From positions 1,426,001-1,490,000 of the forward strand of contig NZ_CP080524.1 in NCBI RefSeq assembly GCF_024746795.1: a stretch of DNA of 64,000 bases. The letters run 5' to 3'. A program made the translations under genes and the position numbers. The notes below the pieces were generated by a model. That model had not been told where the DNA came from. It made no database searches and worked only from the letters and a program-made list of their open reading frames with translations. Source of the stretch: Mesorhizobium sp. AR10. GTDB taxonomy: Bacteria; Pseudomonadota; Alphaproteobacteria; Rhizobiales; Rhizobiaceae. Numbering within the stretch: the stretch's first letter is position 1; each line of letters starts with the position of its first letter. Of this stretch, positions 15,525 through 25,356 are shown in pieces.

Positions 15525-16229
15525 ATGTTCGCAGTCATTAAAACGGGTGGCAAGCAGTATCGCGTTGCCGCCAACGATCTCCTGAAGATCGAAAAAGTCG
15601 AAGCCCAGGTCGGCGATATCGTCGAAATCGGCCACGTGCTCGCGCATGGCGAGGGCGAGAATGTCACGTTCGGCGCGCCGTTCGTCGACGGTGCGATGGT
15701 CACCGCCGAGGTCGTCGAGCAGGGCAAGAACCGCACCGTCATCGCTTTCAAGAAGCGTCGCCGGCAGAATTCGCGCCGCAAGATCGGCCATCGCCAGCTT
15801 TTGACCACCGTGCGGATCGCCGAGATCCTGCTGGCTGGCGCCAAGCCGACGAAGAAGGCGGCCGTAAAGGCCGAGGCGAAGGCCAAGGCAGAGGTTGCCC
15901 CCGAGGCGAAGGCCGAGGCTGCACCGAAGGAGGCCAAGGCCAAGAAGGAAGCCAAGGCAGAGGCTGCCCCGAAGGCAGAGGCCAAGGCCGCTGAAGCCGT
16001 CGCCGCGCCGCTGTTCAAGGCGCCGAAGGGCGAGCCGGACGACCTGACCGTGATCAAGGGCATCGGCCCGGTCGCCGCCAAGGATCTTGCCGAGCAGGGC
16101 ATCATCACCTTCGCGCAGCTCGCCAAGCTGTCGGACAAGGATGTGGCCAAGATCGACGAGCACATGCCGTTCAGCGCCGAGCAGATCAAGGACTGGCGCG
16201 AGCAGGCCAAGGAACTGGCGAAGAAGTAA
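15525..16229 (+). CDS. rplU: 50S ribosomal protein L21 with C-terminal extension
   Basis: Residues 1 to about 103 are a full bL21 ([20 protein letters not shown] to RIAEILL), which binds 23S rRNA near L20 in the large subunit. The product is 234 residues, over twice the usual length. After about residue 105 comes an Ala/Lys/Glu-rich repetitive linker. Residues 172-231 then form a helix-hairpin-helix-like domain ([20 protein letters not shown]...). The same kind of domain ends the LivG protein in this window. Such extensions on L21 occur in other rhizobia; their role is not known. The ATG at 15525 follows GAAAGG. It is followed by rpmA in the usual operon order. Confidence 0.95.
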   Translation: MFAVIKTGGKQYRVAANDLLKIEKVEAQVGDIVEIGHVLAHGEGENVTFGAPFVDGAMVTAEVVEQGKNRTVIAFKKRRRQNSRRKIGHRQLLTTVRIAEILLAGAKPTKKAAVKAEAKAKAEVAPEAKAEAAPKEAKAKKEAKAEAAPKAEAKAAEAVAAPLFKAPKGEPDDLTVIKGIGPVAAKDLAEQGIITFAQLAKLSDKDVAKIDEHMPFSAEQIKDWREQAKELAKK

Positions 16230-16328
16230 GATTATCCGGCGCAATCGTCGCCGGATCCGACTTGAAACGGAACGCGAACGCGTTCATAAGACCATTCAAG
16301 CGCCTTGCGGCGCATCGGAGTTAGTTAG

Positions 16329-16598
16329 ATGGCACACAAGAAAGCTGGCGGTTCGTCGCGCAATGGTCGCGACTCGCATTCCAAGCGTCTCGGCGTGAAG
16401 AAGTTCGGCGGCGAAGCCGTGATCCCGGGCAACATCATTATTCGTCAGCGCGGCACCACGTGGCATCCCGGCGTCAATGTCGGCATGGGCACGGATCACA
16501 CCCTTTTTGCGCTCGAATCAGGCGCAGTCACCTTCAACAAAAAAGCCAACGGCCGAACCTACGTCTCGGTGAACCCGATGACGAAAGCAGCGGAGTAG
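16329..16598 (+). CDS. rpmA: 50S ribosomal protein L27
   Basis: The 89-residue protein starts [20 protein letters not shown], the signature of bL27, whose N-terminal tail reaches the peptidyl-transferase centre. Length is normal. It begins directly with the mature-type MAHKK, with no Firmicutes-like cleaved leader. It lies 99 bases after rplU and is presumably co-transcribed. A strong terminator at 16668-16697 separates it from the GNAT gene. Confidence 0.98.
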   Translation: MAHKKAGGSSRNGRDSHSKRLGVKKFGGEAVIPGNIIIRQRGTTWHPGVNVGMGTDHTLFALESGAVTFNKKANGRTYVSVNPMTKAAE

Positions 16599-16667
16599 CC
16601 GGTTCCGTACGAGAACACCGGCACCCATCTCGGGAACCGGTGTCTGGCCAAGCCAGGAAATGGATCA

Positions 16668-16697
16668 GGGGAGATGGGTTTCCATCTCCCCTTTTTC
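16668..16697 (+). terminator. Terminator of the rplU-rpmA operon
   Basis: A perfect 10-bp stem GGGGAGATGG/CCATCTCCCC with a 4-base loop is followed by TTTTTC. It lies 70 bases after the rpmA stop. Confidence 0.9.
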
Positions 16698-16714
16698 TTG
16701 CCTGGAGGACTGAC

Positions 16715-17302
16715 ATGGTTGCCGAAGCGGAAGACACAGACGACGAAAGTTACGCGATAGATTGCCCGGTGCTGGCGACCGAGCGGCTGGCGATGCGGGC
16801 GCCGCGCGAAAGCGATATCGAGCAACTGGCCGCACTCGCCGACAACCGGCATGTCGCCGAAATGCTGGCCCGCATGCCGCACCCCTATGGCGAGGCCGAG
16901 GCGCGCGCCTTTCTTGCCATGACGGCTTCGCGCCGGGCGGGAATTGCCTATGCGTTGACGCTGGCCGGCACCGAGGTCTTCGTCGGCTGCGCCGGCCTCA
17001 ACACCACCGATCGCGGGCTGGAGCTCGGTTACTGGATCGGCGAGCCCTACTGGAAGCGTGGCTATGCGACGGAAGCCGCGCACGCGCTGGTCGACCTCGC
17101 CTTCCAGAAGACGACGATCCAGGTGCTGCATGCCTCGACGCGGGTCATCAACCCGGCCTCGCGCCGCGTCATCCACAAATGCGGCTTCCAGTATGCCGGC
17201 CAGGGCATGCTGAACTCGATCGTCGCCGGCCAGGTGCCGGTCGAGCGCTACCGTCTCGATCGCAAGACCTGGACCAGCCTGCGGAACTGGGTCCACTTCT
17301 AA
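16715..17302 (+). CDS. GNAT-family N-acetyltransferase (RimJ/RimL-like)
   Basis: 195 residues from the ATG at 16715, with GGAGG eight bases upstream. It begins with LATERLAMRAPRESDIEQLA, the usual opening of the Acetyltransf_3 (RimJ/RimL/MarT) group. It contains ELGYWIGEPYWKRGYATEAA, which includes the acetyl-CoA binding beta-bulge and the G-x-G/A loop, and STRVINPASRRVIHKCGF near the end. It probably acetylates a protein N-terminus or small amine; the substrate is unknown. A GNAT gene between rpmA and obgE is usual in rhizobia. Its TAA stop runs directly into a 142-bp palindromic element. Confidence 0.9.
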   Translation: MVAEAEDTDDESYAIDCPVLATERLAMRAPRESDIEQLAALADNRHVAEMLARMPHPYGEAEARAFLAMTASRRAGIAYALTLAGTEVFVGCAGLNTTDRGLELGYWIGEPYWKRGYATEAAHALVDLAFQKTTIQVLHASTRVINPASRRVIHKCGFQYAGQGMLNSIVAGQVPVERYRLDRKTWTSLRNWVHF

Positions 17303-17443
17303 GGCGTGTCGATATTCAGGTGATGCCGGCCTGCGAATGGCGGTTTCCTGCGCTTCCGGTGCTCACGTACGAAAAGTACGCTCCGCTCCGGTTCTCGGAA
17401 ACCACCATTCTCGACTCGGCTTGACCTGAATCTCAACACACCT
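17302..17443. repeat. Palindromic intergenic element, family A copy 1
   Basis: The element begins with the last base of the GNAT stop codon. Its ends are 20-bp imperfect inverted repeats (17302-17321 and 17424-17443; 17 of 20 positions match). The inside holds further hairpins, including CACGTAC/GTACGCT. A close copy is at 56802-56922 and a variant at 57316-57460. Confidence 0.85.
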
Positions 17444-17497
17444 CGACGCTGAGCTTTTAGTCAAAGGTTCGAAAAAGATTGCGGACCAAACTCGGGG

Positions 17498-18361
17498 TCA
17501 GGCGGTCTCGAGCCAGACCGGCAAGTGGTCCGAGCCGACTGCTTGCCGGTCGACCCACAGACGCTTCAGCGATCCGGCGAGCGAGGCTGAGGTAAAGACA
17601 TAGTCGATGCGTTTGTGGCGGCTGACATCGTCGGGTTGTTTGGGATCGACCCAGGTGACGAGATCGGGTGTGTCGAGGCGCTGGGCGGCGTCGACGGCGA
17701 GATCGGCGGTGAGCGGCATGCCGAACTCATGATCCGGGCGGCCGGCGAGTTCGACATATTCGGGCGATCCGGGCAGCATGTTGAAATCGCCCAGGACGAT
17801 GAAGGCTTCGGGATAGGGCAGGTCCGGCAAACCGATCTCGGGAATGCCTGAGAGACCGCCTCCCTCGAGAGCATAGTTCAACAGGCGCTGGCGCAGAAAT
17901 CGGATCTGGCTGGTGCGTTCGACCGGGCTGCGATGGTCGAGATGAGTGGAGTAGAAGCGGATGAAACCGAGCGGCGTCTCGATCAGCGCTTCCAGCGCGC
18001 CACGCTGGAAGTTCATCGCCTCGAAACTGCGGCTGCGCGGCAAAAGCAGATTGCGCGATAGATGAATGGGAGTTTTCGACAGCACCATGTTGCCGAGCTG
18101 GAAGGTTGTCGTGAGAGCCCGGCCGTTCTCGATGCGCGAGCCGACATTGACCTCGAAATTGCTGCCATAGGCGGCGAAATATTCAGGCAGGGCCTCGACG
18201 AGCTCGGCCACCATGTCGCGGTTGCCGTTCCTGGGGTTGTTGCGCGTAACCTCCTGCAGCGCGATCACGTCGGCGCCGCGCACGGCGTCAGTGATGCGGC
18301 CGACGTCGTATTGCCCGTCGAGGCCGATGCCGTATTGGATGTTGTAGGTTACAACCCTCAT
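17498..18361 (-). CDS. Endonuclease/exonuclease/phosphatase-family protein
   Basis: 287 residues from the ATG at 18361. The fold is clear from MRVVTYNIQYGIG (strand 1 with Asn), ADVIALQEV (metal-binding Glu), FYSTHLDHRS (His), FIVLGDFNMLPGSPEY (Asp, Asn), RIDYVFTSASL and SDHLPVWLE (catalytic Asp-His at the end). All core residues of the DNase I-like/synaptojanin family are present, so it should be an active metal-dependent phosphodiesterase or phosphatase on nucleic acid or phospholipid headgroups. There is no signal peptide. It stands alone on the minus strand between two palindromic elements. The substrate cannot be told from sequence. Confidence 0.9.
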   Translation of the reverse strand: MRVVTYNIQYGIGLDGQYDVGRITDAVRGADVIALQEVTRNNPRNGNRDMVAELVEALPEYFAAYGSNFEVNVGSRIENGRALTTTFQLGNMVLSKTPIHLSRNLLLPRSRSFEAMNFQRGALEALIETPLGFIRFYSTHLDHRSPVERTSQIRFLRQRLLNYALEGGGLSGIPEIGLPDLPYPEAFIVLGDFNMLPGSPEYVELAGRPDHEFGMPLTADLAVDAAQRLDTPDLVTWVDPKQPDDVSRHKRIDYVFTSASLAGSLKRLWVDRQAVGSDHLPVWLETA

Positions 18362-18420
18362 TCCGCCATCTCCCCGGCCCGGCAAGGTGTTACAGCGTCC
18401 TTTGCGCGTATCTTCTCGAC

Positions 18421-18456
18421 CATGATCTTTTCCGGTTTCCACTTGTCGGCATCATG
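18421..18456. repeat. Degenerate family C palindrome
   Basis: CATGATCTTTTCCGG... ending CATCATG, an imperfect copy of the CATGATC/GATCATG palindrome found intact at 24271-24317 and 51387-51430. Confidence 0.55.
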
Positions 18457-18540
18457 GCCCGAACGAACACACAGGGCTGCCGCCGCAAAACGGCCTCGCC
18501 CTTCGCCCCACCTTGGTTTAGAGCAGTGCCGAAGGTTTAG

Positions 18541-19611
<1,071 letters not shown>

Positions 19612-19613
19612 CG

Positions 19614-20777
19614 ATGGTTGCGCAGTCGCTGAAAAAATACCGGCGCATCACCGTTAAGATCGGCTCGGCGCTGCTCGTCGACCGCACGAGCGGCCTGAAG
19701 CGCGACTGGTTGGCCTCGCTCGCCGACGATATTGCGGTGCTGGCCGGTGGCGGCGCTGAAATCCTTGTCGTCTCTTCCGGCGCCATCGCGCTTGGCCGCA
19801 CCATTCTCGGCCTCGGCAAGCGGGCGCTGAAGCTGGAGGAGAGCCAGGCGGCGGCCGCCGTCGGGCAGATCGCTTTGGCCGGCGCCTGGTCGGATGCGCT
19901 TGGCAAGGGCGGCCTGAAATCGGGCCAGATCCTGCTGACGCTCGGCGACACCGAAGAGCGCCGACGCTACCTCAATGCGCGGGCGACGATCTCCACCTTG
20001 CTCAAGATGAAGGCGGTGCCGGTCATCAACGAGAACGACACGGTGGCGACCTCCGAAATCCGCTATGGCGACAACGATCGGCTGGCCGCGCGGGTGGCGA
20101 CGATGATGGGTGCCGACCTTTTGGTGCTGCTCTCCGATATCGACGGTCTCTACACCGCGCCGCCGGCGCGCGACCCCGGCGCAAAATTCATTCCGATCGT
20201 CGACCGCATTACGCCCGATATCGAAGCGATGGCGGGGGCTGCCGCTTCCGAGCTGTCGCGCGGCGGCATGCGGACAAAGCTCGATGCCGGGAAGATCGCC
20301 ACCGCTGCCGGCACCGCCATGATCATCACCGCCGGTACGCGTCTGTCGCCGCTGATGGCAATCGAGCGCGGCGAGCGCGCCACCTTCTTCCGGCCGAGCG
20401 CCAATCCGGTCAAGGGCTACAAGACGTGGATCGCCGGGCAGCTCGAACCGGCAGGGCGGCTGACCGTCGATGCCGGCGCGATCGGCGCGTTGCTGTCGGG
20501 CAAGTCGCTGCTGCCGGCCGGTGTGAAACTGGTCAGCGGCAATTTTTCGCGTGGCGATACGGTGGCGATCCTGTCGCCCGAAGGCCGCGAGATCGCGCGC
20601 GGACTGGTTGCCTACGATGCCGCCGATGCCGTAAGGATCGCTGGCCTGAAGACGACCGAGATCGAAACGGTGCTTGGCTACGAAGCGCGTTCGGCGATGA
20701 TCCACCGCGATGATCTTGTGGTGAGTCATCCTACTGACCAAGTATTGGCTGGTGACCAAGTAACCAGCGGAGGATGA
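19614..20777 (+). CDS. proB: Glutamate 5-kinase
   Basis: 387 residues. The amino-acid kinase domain starts with [18 protein letters not shown], contains [11 protein letters not shown] and [20 protein letters not shown], and is followed by a C-terminal PUA domain (about 285-370). This is the full-length bacterial form that phosphorylates glutamate, the first and feedback-controlled step of proline synthesis. The ATG at 19614 lies two bases after the obgE stop. proA follows after three bases. Confidence 0.98.
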   Translation: MVAQSLKKYRRITVKIGSALLVDRTSGLKRDWLASLADDIAVLAGGGAEILVVSSGAIALGRTILGLGKRALKLEESQAAAAVGQIALAGAWSDALGKGGLKSGQILLTLGDTEERRRYLNARATISTLLKMKAVPVINENDTVATSEIRYGDNDRLAARVATMMGADLLVLLSDIDGLYTAPPARDPGAKFIPIVDRITPDIEAMAGAAASELSRGGMRTKLDAGKIATAAGTAMIITAGTRLSPLMAIERGERATFFRPSANPVKGYKTWIAGQLEPAGRLTVDAGAIGALLSGKSLLPAGVKLVSGNFSRGDTVAILSPEGREIARGLVAYDAADAVRIAGLKTTEIETVLGYEARSAMIHRDDLVVSHPTDQVLAGDQVTSGG

Positions 20778-20780
20778 GCC

Positions 20781-22067
20781 ATGCTGAAGCTGCATGAAAA
20801 ATCCCGGGATGATACCGCTGCGCTGATGGCCGATATCGGCCGCCGCGCGCGTGCCGCCGCCCGACCGCTGGCCGTCGCCACGACCGCCGCCAAGAACGCA
20901 GCGCTGATTGCCATGGCGCAGGCGATCATCGCCCGCGAGCAGGACATTCTCGACGCCAATGCCATCGATATCTCGAATGGCCACAAGTCGGGGCTGTCCG
21001 CCTCGTTCATGGACCGGCTGAAGCTCAACCCGGCCCGCATCCGCGCCATGGCCGACGGTGTCAGCGAAATCGCCGCATTGCGCGACCCGGTCGGCGACGT
21101 GATCGCCGCATGGGACCGGCCGAACGGCCTGCATATCGAGCGCGTGCGCACGCCGCTCGGTGTCGTCGGCGTCATCTATGAGAGCCGGCCGAATGTGACG
21201 GCCGATGCCGGCGCACTCTGCCTCAAGGCCGGCAATCCGGTGATCCTGCGCGGTGGCTCGGATTCGCTGAATTCTTCTGCCGCAATCCATGCCTGCCTGG
21301 TCGAGGGGCTGAATGTTGCCGGCCTGCCGGAAGATGCCATCCAGCTGGTGCCGACCACCGATCGCGCCGCAGTCGGCGAAATGCTGAAAGGGCTTTCCGG
21401 CAATCTCGAGGTCATCATTCCGCGTGGGGGAAAAAGCCTCGTCGAGCGTGTGCAGACCGAGGCACGGGTGCCGGTCTTCGCCCATCTCGAAGGCATCTGC
21501 CATCTCTACATCGACCGCTCGGCCAAGCTCGACATGGCGGTGCAAATCGCCGTCAACGCCAAGATGCGGCGCACCGGTGTCTGCGGCGCGGCCGAGACTC
21601 TGCTGGTCGACCGTGCCGTCGCGTCTACACATCTGGTGCCGATCCTTGACGCGCTGCGCGCGGCAGGCTGCGAGATCCACGCCGATGCCGAAGTGCTGAA
21701 GATGTTTTTCGATGCAAAGCCGGCGACCGACGCCGACTGGTTGACCGAATATCTCGACGCCATCATCGCGGTGAAGCTGGTGGACGGCGTCGCCGGCGCG
21801 ATCGAGCATATCGAGACGTTTTCCTCGCATCACACCGAGGCGATCGTCGCTGAGGATGCAAATGCAGTCGAACGCTTCTTCAACGAGATCGATTCGGCGA
21901 TCCTGTTGCACAACGCCTCGACGCAGTTCGCCGATGGCGGCGAATTCGGCATGGGCGCCGAGATCGGCATCGCCACCGGCAAGATGCATGCGCGCGGGCC
22001 GGTCGGCGTCGAACAACTGACTTCGTTCAAATACCGCGTGCGCGGGTCCGGGCAGGTGAGGCCTTGA
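20781..22067 (+). CDS. proA: Glutamate-5-semialdehyde dehydrogenase
   Basis: 428 residues of the ALDH superfamily: [20 protein letters not shown] and [18 protein letters not shown] near the cofactor site, and the catalytic cysteine in [14 protein letters not shown]. It reduces gamma-glutamyl phosphate to glutamate semialdehyde, the second step of proline synthesis, using NADPH. GAGG and a close ATG at 20781 follow the proB stop. Downstream lies a 154-bp family B palindrome, likely the 3' boundary of the operon. Confidence 0.98.
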   Translation: MLKLHEKSRDDTAALMADIGRRARAAARPLAVATTAAKNAALIAMAQAIIAREQDILDANAIDISNGHKSGLSASFMDRLKLNPARIRAMADGVSEIAALRDPVGDVIAAWDRPNGLHIERVRTPLGVVGVIYESRPNVTADAGALCLKAGNPVILRGGSDSLNSSAAIHACLVEGLNVAGLPEDAIQLVPTTDRAAVGEMLKGLSGNLEVIIPRGGKSLVERVQTEARVPVFAHLEGICHLYIDRSAKLDMAVQIAVNAKMRRTGVCGAAETLLVDRAVASTHLVPILDALRAAGCEIHADAEVLKMFFDAKPATDADWLTEYLDAIIAVKLVDGVAGAIEHIETFSSHHTEAIVAEDANAVERFFNEIDSAILLHNASTQFADGGEFGMGAEIGIATGKMHARGPVGVEQLTSFKYRVRGSGQVRP

Positions 22068-22108
22068 AGCTGTTCGTCGTTCGAGCTTGAGGGCGTTGCG
22101 CGCGTCGA

Positions 22109-22262
22109 CCCCCCTCTGTCCTGCCGGACATCTCCCCCTCAAGGGGGGAGATCGGCCGTCACCTGCGATTTCGCCAATCACGGGCTTCGCAGTATTTGTG
22201 CCGTCAATGAAATTGCTAATCTCCCCCCTTGAGGGGGAGATGTCCGGCAGGACAGAGGGGGG
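22109..22262. repeat. Family B palindromic element, copy 1
   Basis: Two 44-bp arms (22109-22152 and 22219-22262) are perfect reverse complements, separated by a 66-base spacer. Each arm contains CTGTCCTGCCGGACATCTCC and the sub-hairpin CTCCCCCTCAAGGGGGGAG. A second copy with the same arm and spacer lengths is at 37342-37495. Confidence 0.95.
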
Positions 22263-22273
22263 CGACTAGCACC

Positions 22274-22906
22274 ATGCTGTCATCGTCCCCGCCGGCCATT
22301 TCTGCCCACTACCTGAAGATGCCGCATGCTGAAAAAGGCCTGGCCGTCGGTCTGTTCGGCGGCTCGTTCAATCCGCCGCATGCCGGCCATGCGCTGGTCG
22401 CCGAAATCGCGCTCAGGCGTCTGGCGCTCGACCAGCTGTGGTGGGTGGTAACGCCGGGCAATCCGCTGAAGAGCACGCGCGAGCTGGCGCCGCTGGCCGA
22501 GCGCCTGCAGCTTTCCGAGAGCATTGCCCGCAACCCCAAAATCAAGGTCTCCGCCTTCGAGGCCGCCCACCATGTCCGTTTCACCGCCGATACGCTGGCG
22601 CTGGTCAAGGCACGCAACCCCGGCGTCGACTTCGTCTGGATCATGGGCGCCGACAGTCTGCGCGACTTCCACCGCTGGCAGCGTTGGCGCCAGATCGTGA
22701 TGACGTTTCCGATCGCGGTGATCGACCGTCCGGGGGCGACGCTGTCGTTCCTGTCGTCGGTCGTGGCCAAGACCTTCGACTACGCCCGTATCGACGAGGG
22801 CGATGCGCCGCGGCTTGCCCGCATGAAGGCGCCAGCCTGGACCTTCATCCACGGCCCGCGCTCGTCGCTGTCATCAAGTGCCATCCGCAAAGCTGCAAAA
22901 GACTGA
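22274..22906 (+). CDS. nadD: Nicotinate-nucleotide adenylyltransferase
   Basis: The nucleotidyltransferase signature GLFGGSFNPPHAGH and the C-terminal SSLSSSAIRK (ISSTxIR motif) identify NadD, which makes nicotinic acid adenine dinucleotide in NAD synthesis. From the ATG at 22274 the protein has 210 residues; an ATG at 22319 (MPHAEKGLAV) gives 195 and is the start used in many relatives, but lacks a ribosome site. The G-rich end of the family B palindrome (to 22262) is the only Shine-Dalgarno-like stretch near 22274. rsfS, its usual neighbour, is displaced by two inserted genes. Confidence 0.95.
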   Translation: MLSSSPPAISAHYLKMPHAEKGLAVGLFGGSFNPPHAGHALVAEIALRRLALDQLWWVVTPGNPLKSTRELAPLAERLQLSESIARNPKIKVSAFEAAHHVRFTADTLALVKARNPGVDFVWIMGADSLRDFHRWQRWRQIVMTFPIAVIDRPGATLSFLSSVVAKTFDYARIDEGDAPRLARMKAPAWTFIHGPRSSLSSSAIRKAAKD

Positions 22907-22974
22907 GCCAAGCCGCCTGGCCATGTCGCATTTGCGGCTGCGCTTGCCCATTTCGTAAGCGATCCTGACCAGGC

Positions 22975-24270
22975 ATGGCGATTTCAAGGAAAGACCAATT
23001 CGAAACCGGCGCGGAAGCAGGCAACCAGCCGACGCCGCTGATCGCGATAGCCAGCGTCATCGTGTCGATGGCGCTGATCGCCGTCGGCAACGGGCTGATG
23101 TTCGCCTATATTCCGGTCCGGCTCGGCGCCGCCGGATTCGATCCGACCTGGTCCGGGTTGATCATCACCGGGCTTTCGGCCGGCGGCCTTGCCGGCTGCA
23201 TCCTGACCGGGCCTCTCGTCAGAAGGGTTGGACATGCCCGCGCGTTCATGGTGCTGTCGGCATTGATCGCGCTCTCCAACGCCGTCGTCGGCGCCGGGAC
23301 GTACCCCATCGTGTGGATTGCGGCCCGCGCGCTCTACGGCTTCTCGATCTGCGGTCTTTTCATCGTGGCGCAAAGCTGGTTGAACGATGCCGTCGCCAAC
23401 GCCATTCGCGGCAGGGTCATGGCGTTCTTCTACGTCGCCTATGTCGCCGGACTCGGTGTCGGCTATGCGACGCTGGCGCTGATCGACATCACTACGGCGG
23501 AGGCACCGCTGGTCGGCATCGCCTTCACGGCGCTGTCGATCCTTCCTGTCGGAATGACAAGACTTGCGCAGCCGCCGGCGCCGCAAGCGGCATCCGTCGC
23601 GCTCGGCCGGGCCTGGCGGATTTCGCCGGTGGGCGTCGCCGGCATGCTGGCCGTCGGCGGCCTGTCGATGGCGATTTCGGGTTTCGCGCCGATCCATGCC
23701 ACGGCCAAGGGTTACAGCCAGGCCGACGTGGCGCTGCTCTTGTCGGCGATGCCGGTCGGCACGCTGATCCTGCAGATTCCGCTCGGCTGGATTTCCGACC
23801 GCACCGATCGGCGCTACGTGCTGATCGCCGCTTCCGCGCTTGCGGTTGCGGCAGGCCTGTTGGCCATCGGCTTCGACGGCAGTACGCTGGCGGCGCTGGT
23901 GGTGATCTATGTGGTCTGGGACGGCGCCTCGGAATCGATCTACTCGCTGGCCAGCGCGCATGCCGCCGACCGTGCCGGCAAGGACGATATGGTGGCGCTG
24001 TCCAGTTCGCTTCTGTTTGCCTGGTCGCTGTCGGGTTTCGTCGTGCCGGGCATCGTCACCGGGCTTTCCGCCATCTACGGGACGCAGGCCTTCATCTATG
24101 TGGCAATCGTCATCGCCGCCGCCTTTTGCCTGTTCGTGCTGTGGCGGGTGGCTACCACACTGGCTGTTCCCGCTGCCGAGACCGGCAGCTTTGCGCCGAT
24201 GACGGCGCAAGCACCGCTGCCGGTGGAACTTGCCTTCGCCCCGGAAGAGCCGCGCCGTGCGGACATTTAG
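22975..24270 (+). CDS. MFS transporter (YcaD-like)
   Basis: 431 residues with twelve predicted membrane segments, starting IAIASVIVSMALIAVGNGLM. It has the A-motif-like GPLVRRVGHARAF after segment 2, and GWISDRTDRRYVL as the equivalent after segment 8. The pattern fits the small YcaD/UMF group of drug/proton-type transporters; the substrate is unknown. It stands between nadD and rsfS, which normally lie closer. Its TAG stop is followed with no gap by a family C palindrome (24271-24317), probably its transcript end. Confidence 0.9.
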   Translation: MAISRKDQFETGAEAGNQPTPLIAIASVIVSMALIAVGNGLMFAYIPVRLGAAGFDPTWSGLIITGLSAGGLAGCILTGPLVRRVGHARAFMVLSALIALSNAVVGAGTYPIVWIAARALYGFSICGLFIVAQSWLNDAVANAIRGRVMAFFYVAYVAGLGVGYATLALIDITTAEAPLVGIAFTALSILPVGMTRLAQPPAPQAASVALGRAWRISPVGVAGMLAVGGLSMAISGFAPIHATAKGYSQADVALLLSAMPVGTLILQIPLGWISDRTDRRYVLIAASALAVAAGLLAIGFDGSTLAALVVIYVVWDGASESIYSLASAHAADRAGKDDMVALSSSLLFAWSLSGFVVPGIVTGLSAIYGTQAFIYVAIVIAAAFCLFVLWRVATTLAVPAAETGSFAPMTAQAPLPVELAFAPEEPRRADI

Positions 24271-24317
24271 AGCATGATCTTTTCCGAAAACCGGCCCCCA
24301 CTTTTCGGGATCATGCT
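24271..24317. repeat. Family C palindrome directly after an MFS stop codon
   Basis: AGCATGATCTTTTCCGAAAA and TTTTCGGGATCATGCT flank a short CCGGCCCCCAC loop. It starts on the base after the TAG stop. Similar sequences occur at 18421, 51387 and, as variants, 32281 and 59213. Confidence 0.85.
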
Positions 24318-24348
24318 TTAGATCGGCACTGGGAATTGGTCGTTTCGG

Positions 24349-25203
24349 CTATTGTCTTGTGGTGGAAGTCTCCTGCCGCGACGTTTCCGGCGGCGGTGCG
24401 GGGACAGATATGCCTTCGGCGTCGAAGGCCTGCTTGGCGCGTTTGGTGAGATCGATCTGCGTGGCGAAGAAATCTGCCGCCGAGGTCCAGTAGCGCAAGG
24501 TGATGGCAACGGTGCTGTCGCCGACGGTCGCCACAAAGGCCATCGGCGCCGGCTCCCGTTTGACGCGTCGGTCGGTGGCGACGCCGAGCATCGTCTTTTG
24601 CGCGAGATCGATATCGTTCCAGGATCCAATGGTCAGCGTAACGTCGCTGCGGCGAACGCCGTTACGCGAATAGTTGCGGACTGGTTGGTTCCACAAGGTG
24701 GAATTGGGTGCGAGGACATAGACGCCGTCGACCGTCCTCAGCCTGGTGGCAAACAAGCCTATTTCCTCGATCGTTCCGGAAATGGCGCCCACCTCGGCAT
24801 ATTCGCCGATGCGAAATGGCCGCAACGCCAGGAGCATGATGCCGGCGGCAATGTTCTGCAGCGTGCCCTGCAGCGCCAGGCCGATGGCGAGGCCGATGGC
24901 CCCGATGGCGGCGATGATCGAGGCGGTCTGCACACCGAACTGGCCAAGCACCATGATGACGACGAGAATCAGGATGGTGTAGCGGGCGATCTTCGAGAAG
25001 AAGTGGCGGAGCGTAGCGTCGAAGCCATGGATATGGCCGAGGCCGGCGAAAATCGAGCGCTCGGCGAGGCCGGCGATTATATAGCCGCCAACCAGAAGAA
25101 CGACGGCGCCGATGGCCGAGAAGGAGTAGGAAACAATGAGTGTGCTGAGTTGCGCAAGGGCGGCCTGCACGCTGAGGAGAGTGCTCTGGGGGTCGATCGG
25201 CAT
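24349..25203 (-). CDS. Small-conductance mechanosensitive channel (MscS family)
   Basis: 284 residues from the ATG at 25203. Three membrane segments are seen: about 22-45, 70-90 and the pore helix TM3 with the Gly/Ala pattern IAAIGAIGLAIGLALQGTLQ (about 95-115). The beta domain follows (PFRIGEYAEVGAISGTIEEI, with the conserved G-x-V-x-x-I-x-x-x-x-T shape). It should sit in the inner membrane and open under turgor stress. It is convergent with the MFS gene and divergent from rsfS, so both look like an insertion into the nadD-rsfS interval. Confidence 0.93.
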   Translation of the reverse strand: MPIDPQSTLLSVQAALAQLSTLIVSYSFSAIGAVVLLVGGYIIAGLAERSIFAGLGHIHGFDATLRHFFSKIARYTILILVVIMVLGQFGVQTASIIAAIGAIGLAIGLALQGTLQNIAAGIMLLALRPFRIGEYAEVGAISGTIEEIGLFATRLRTVDGVYVLAPNSTLWNQPVRNYSRNGVRRSDVTLTIGSWNDIDLAQKTMLGVATDRRVKREPAPMAFVATVGDSTVAITLRYWTSAADFFATQIDLTKRAKQAFDAEGISVPAPPPETSRQETSTTRQ

Positions 25204-25356
25204 GTCTGGAAATCCGGTTGGTCGGTGTGCCGATAACCCCTGCAACGTGCCAAGGGTTCCGATTTTTCTTGGGTACGCGGAACCGGAAGATCGGTCCTGC
25301 GTTCGCGTCTGTTTGGGCTGACGTCTTGAAACTGCAACGGAACTCTGCCTATCTAA

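Noticed and set aside
22109..22262. Reading the family B palindrome as an ordinary terminator
   Set aside because: Arms of 44 bp with a 66-base spacer and no T-run, plus a second copy elsewhere, fit a repeat element better.
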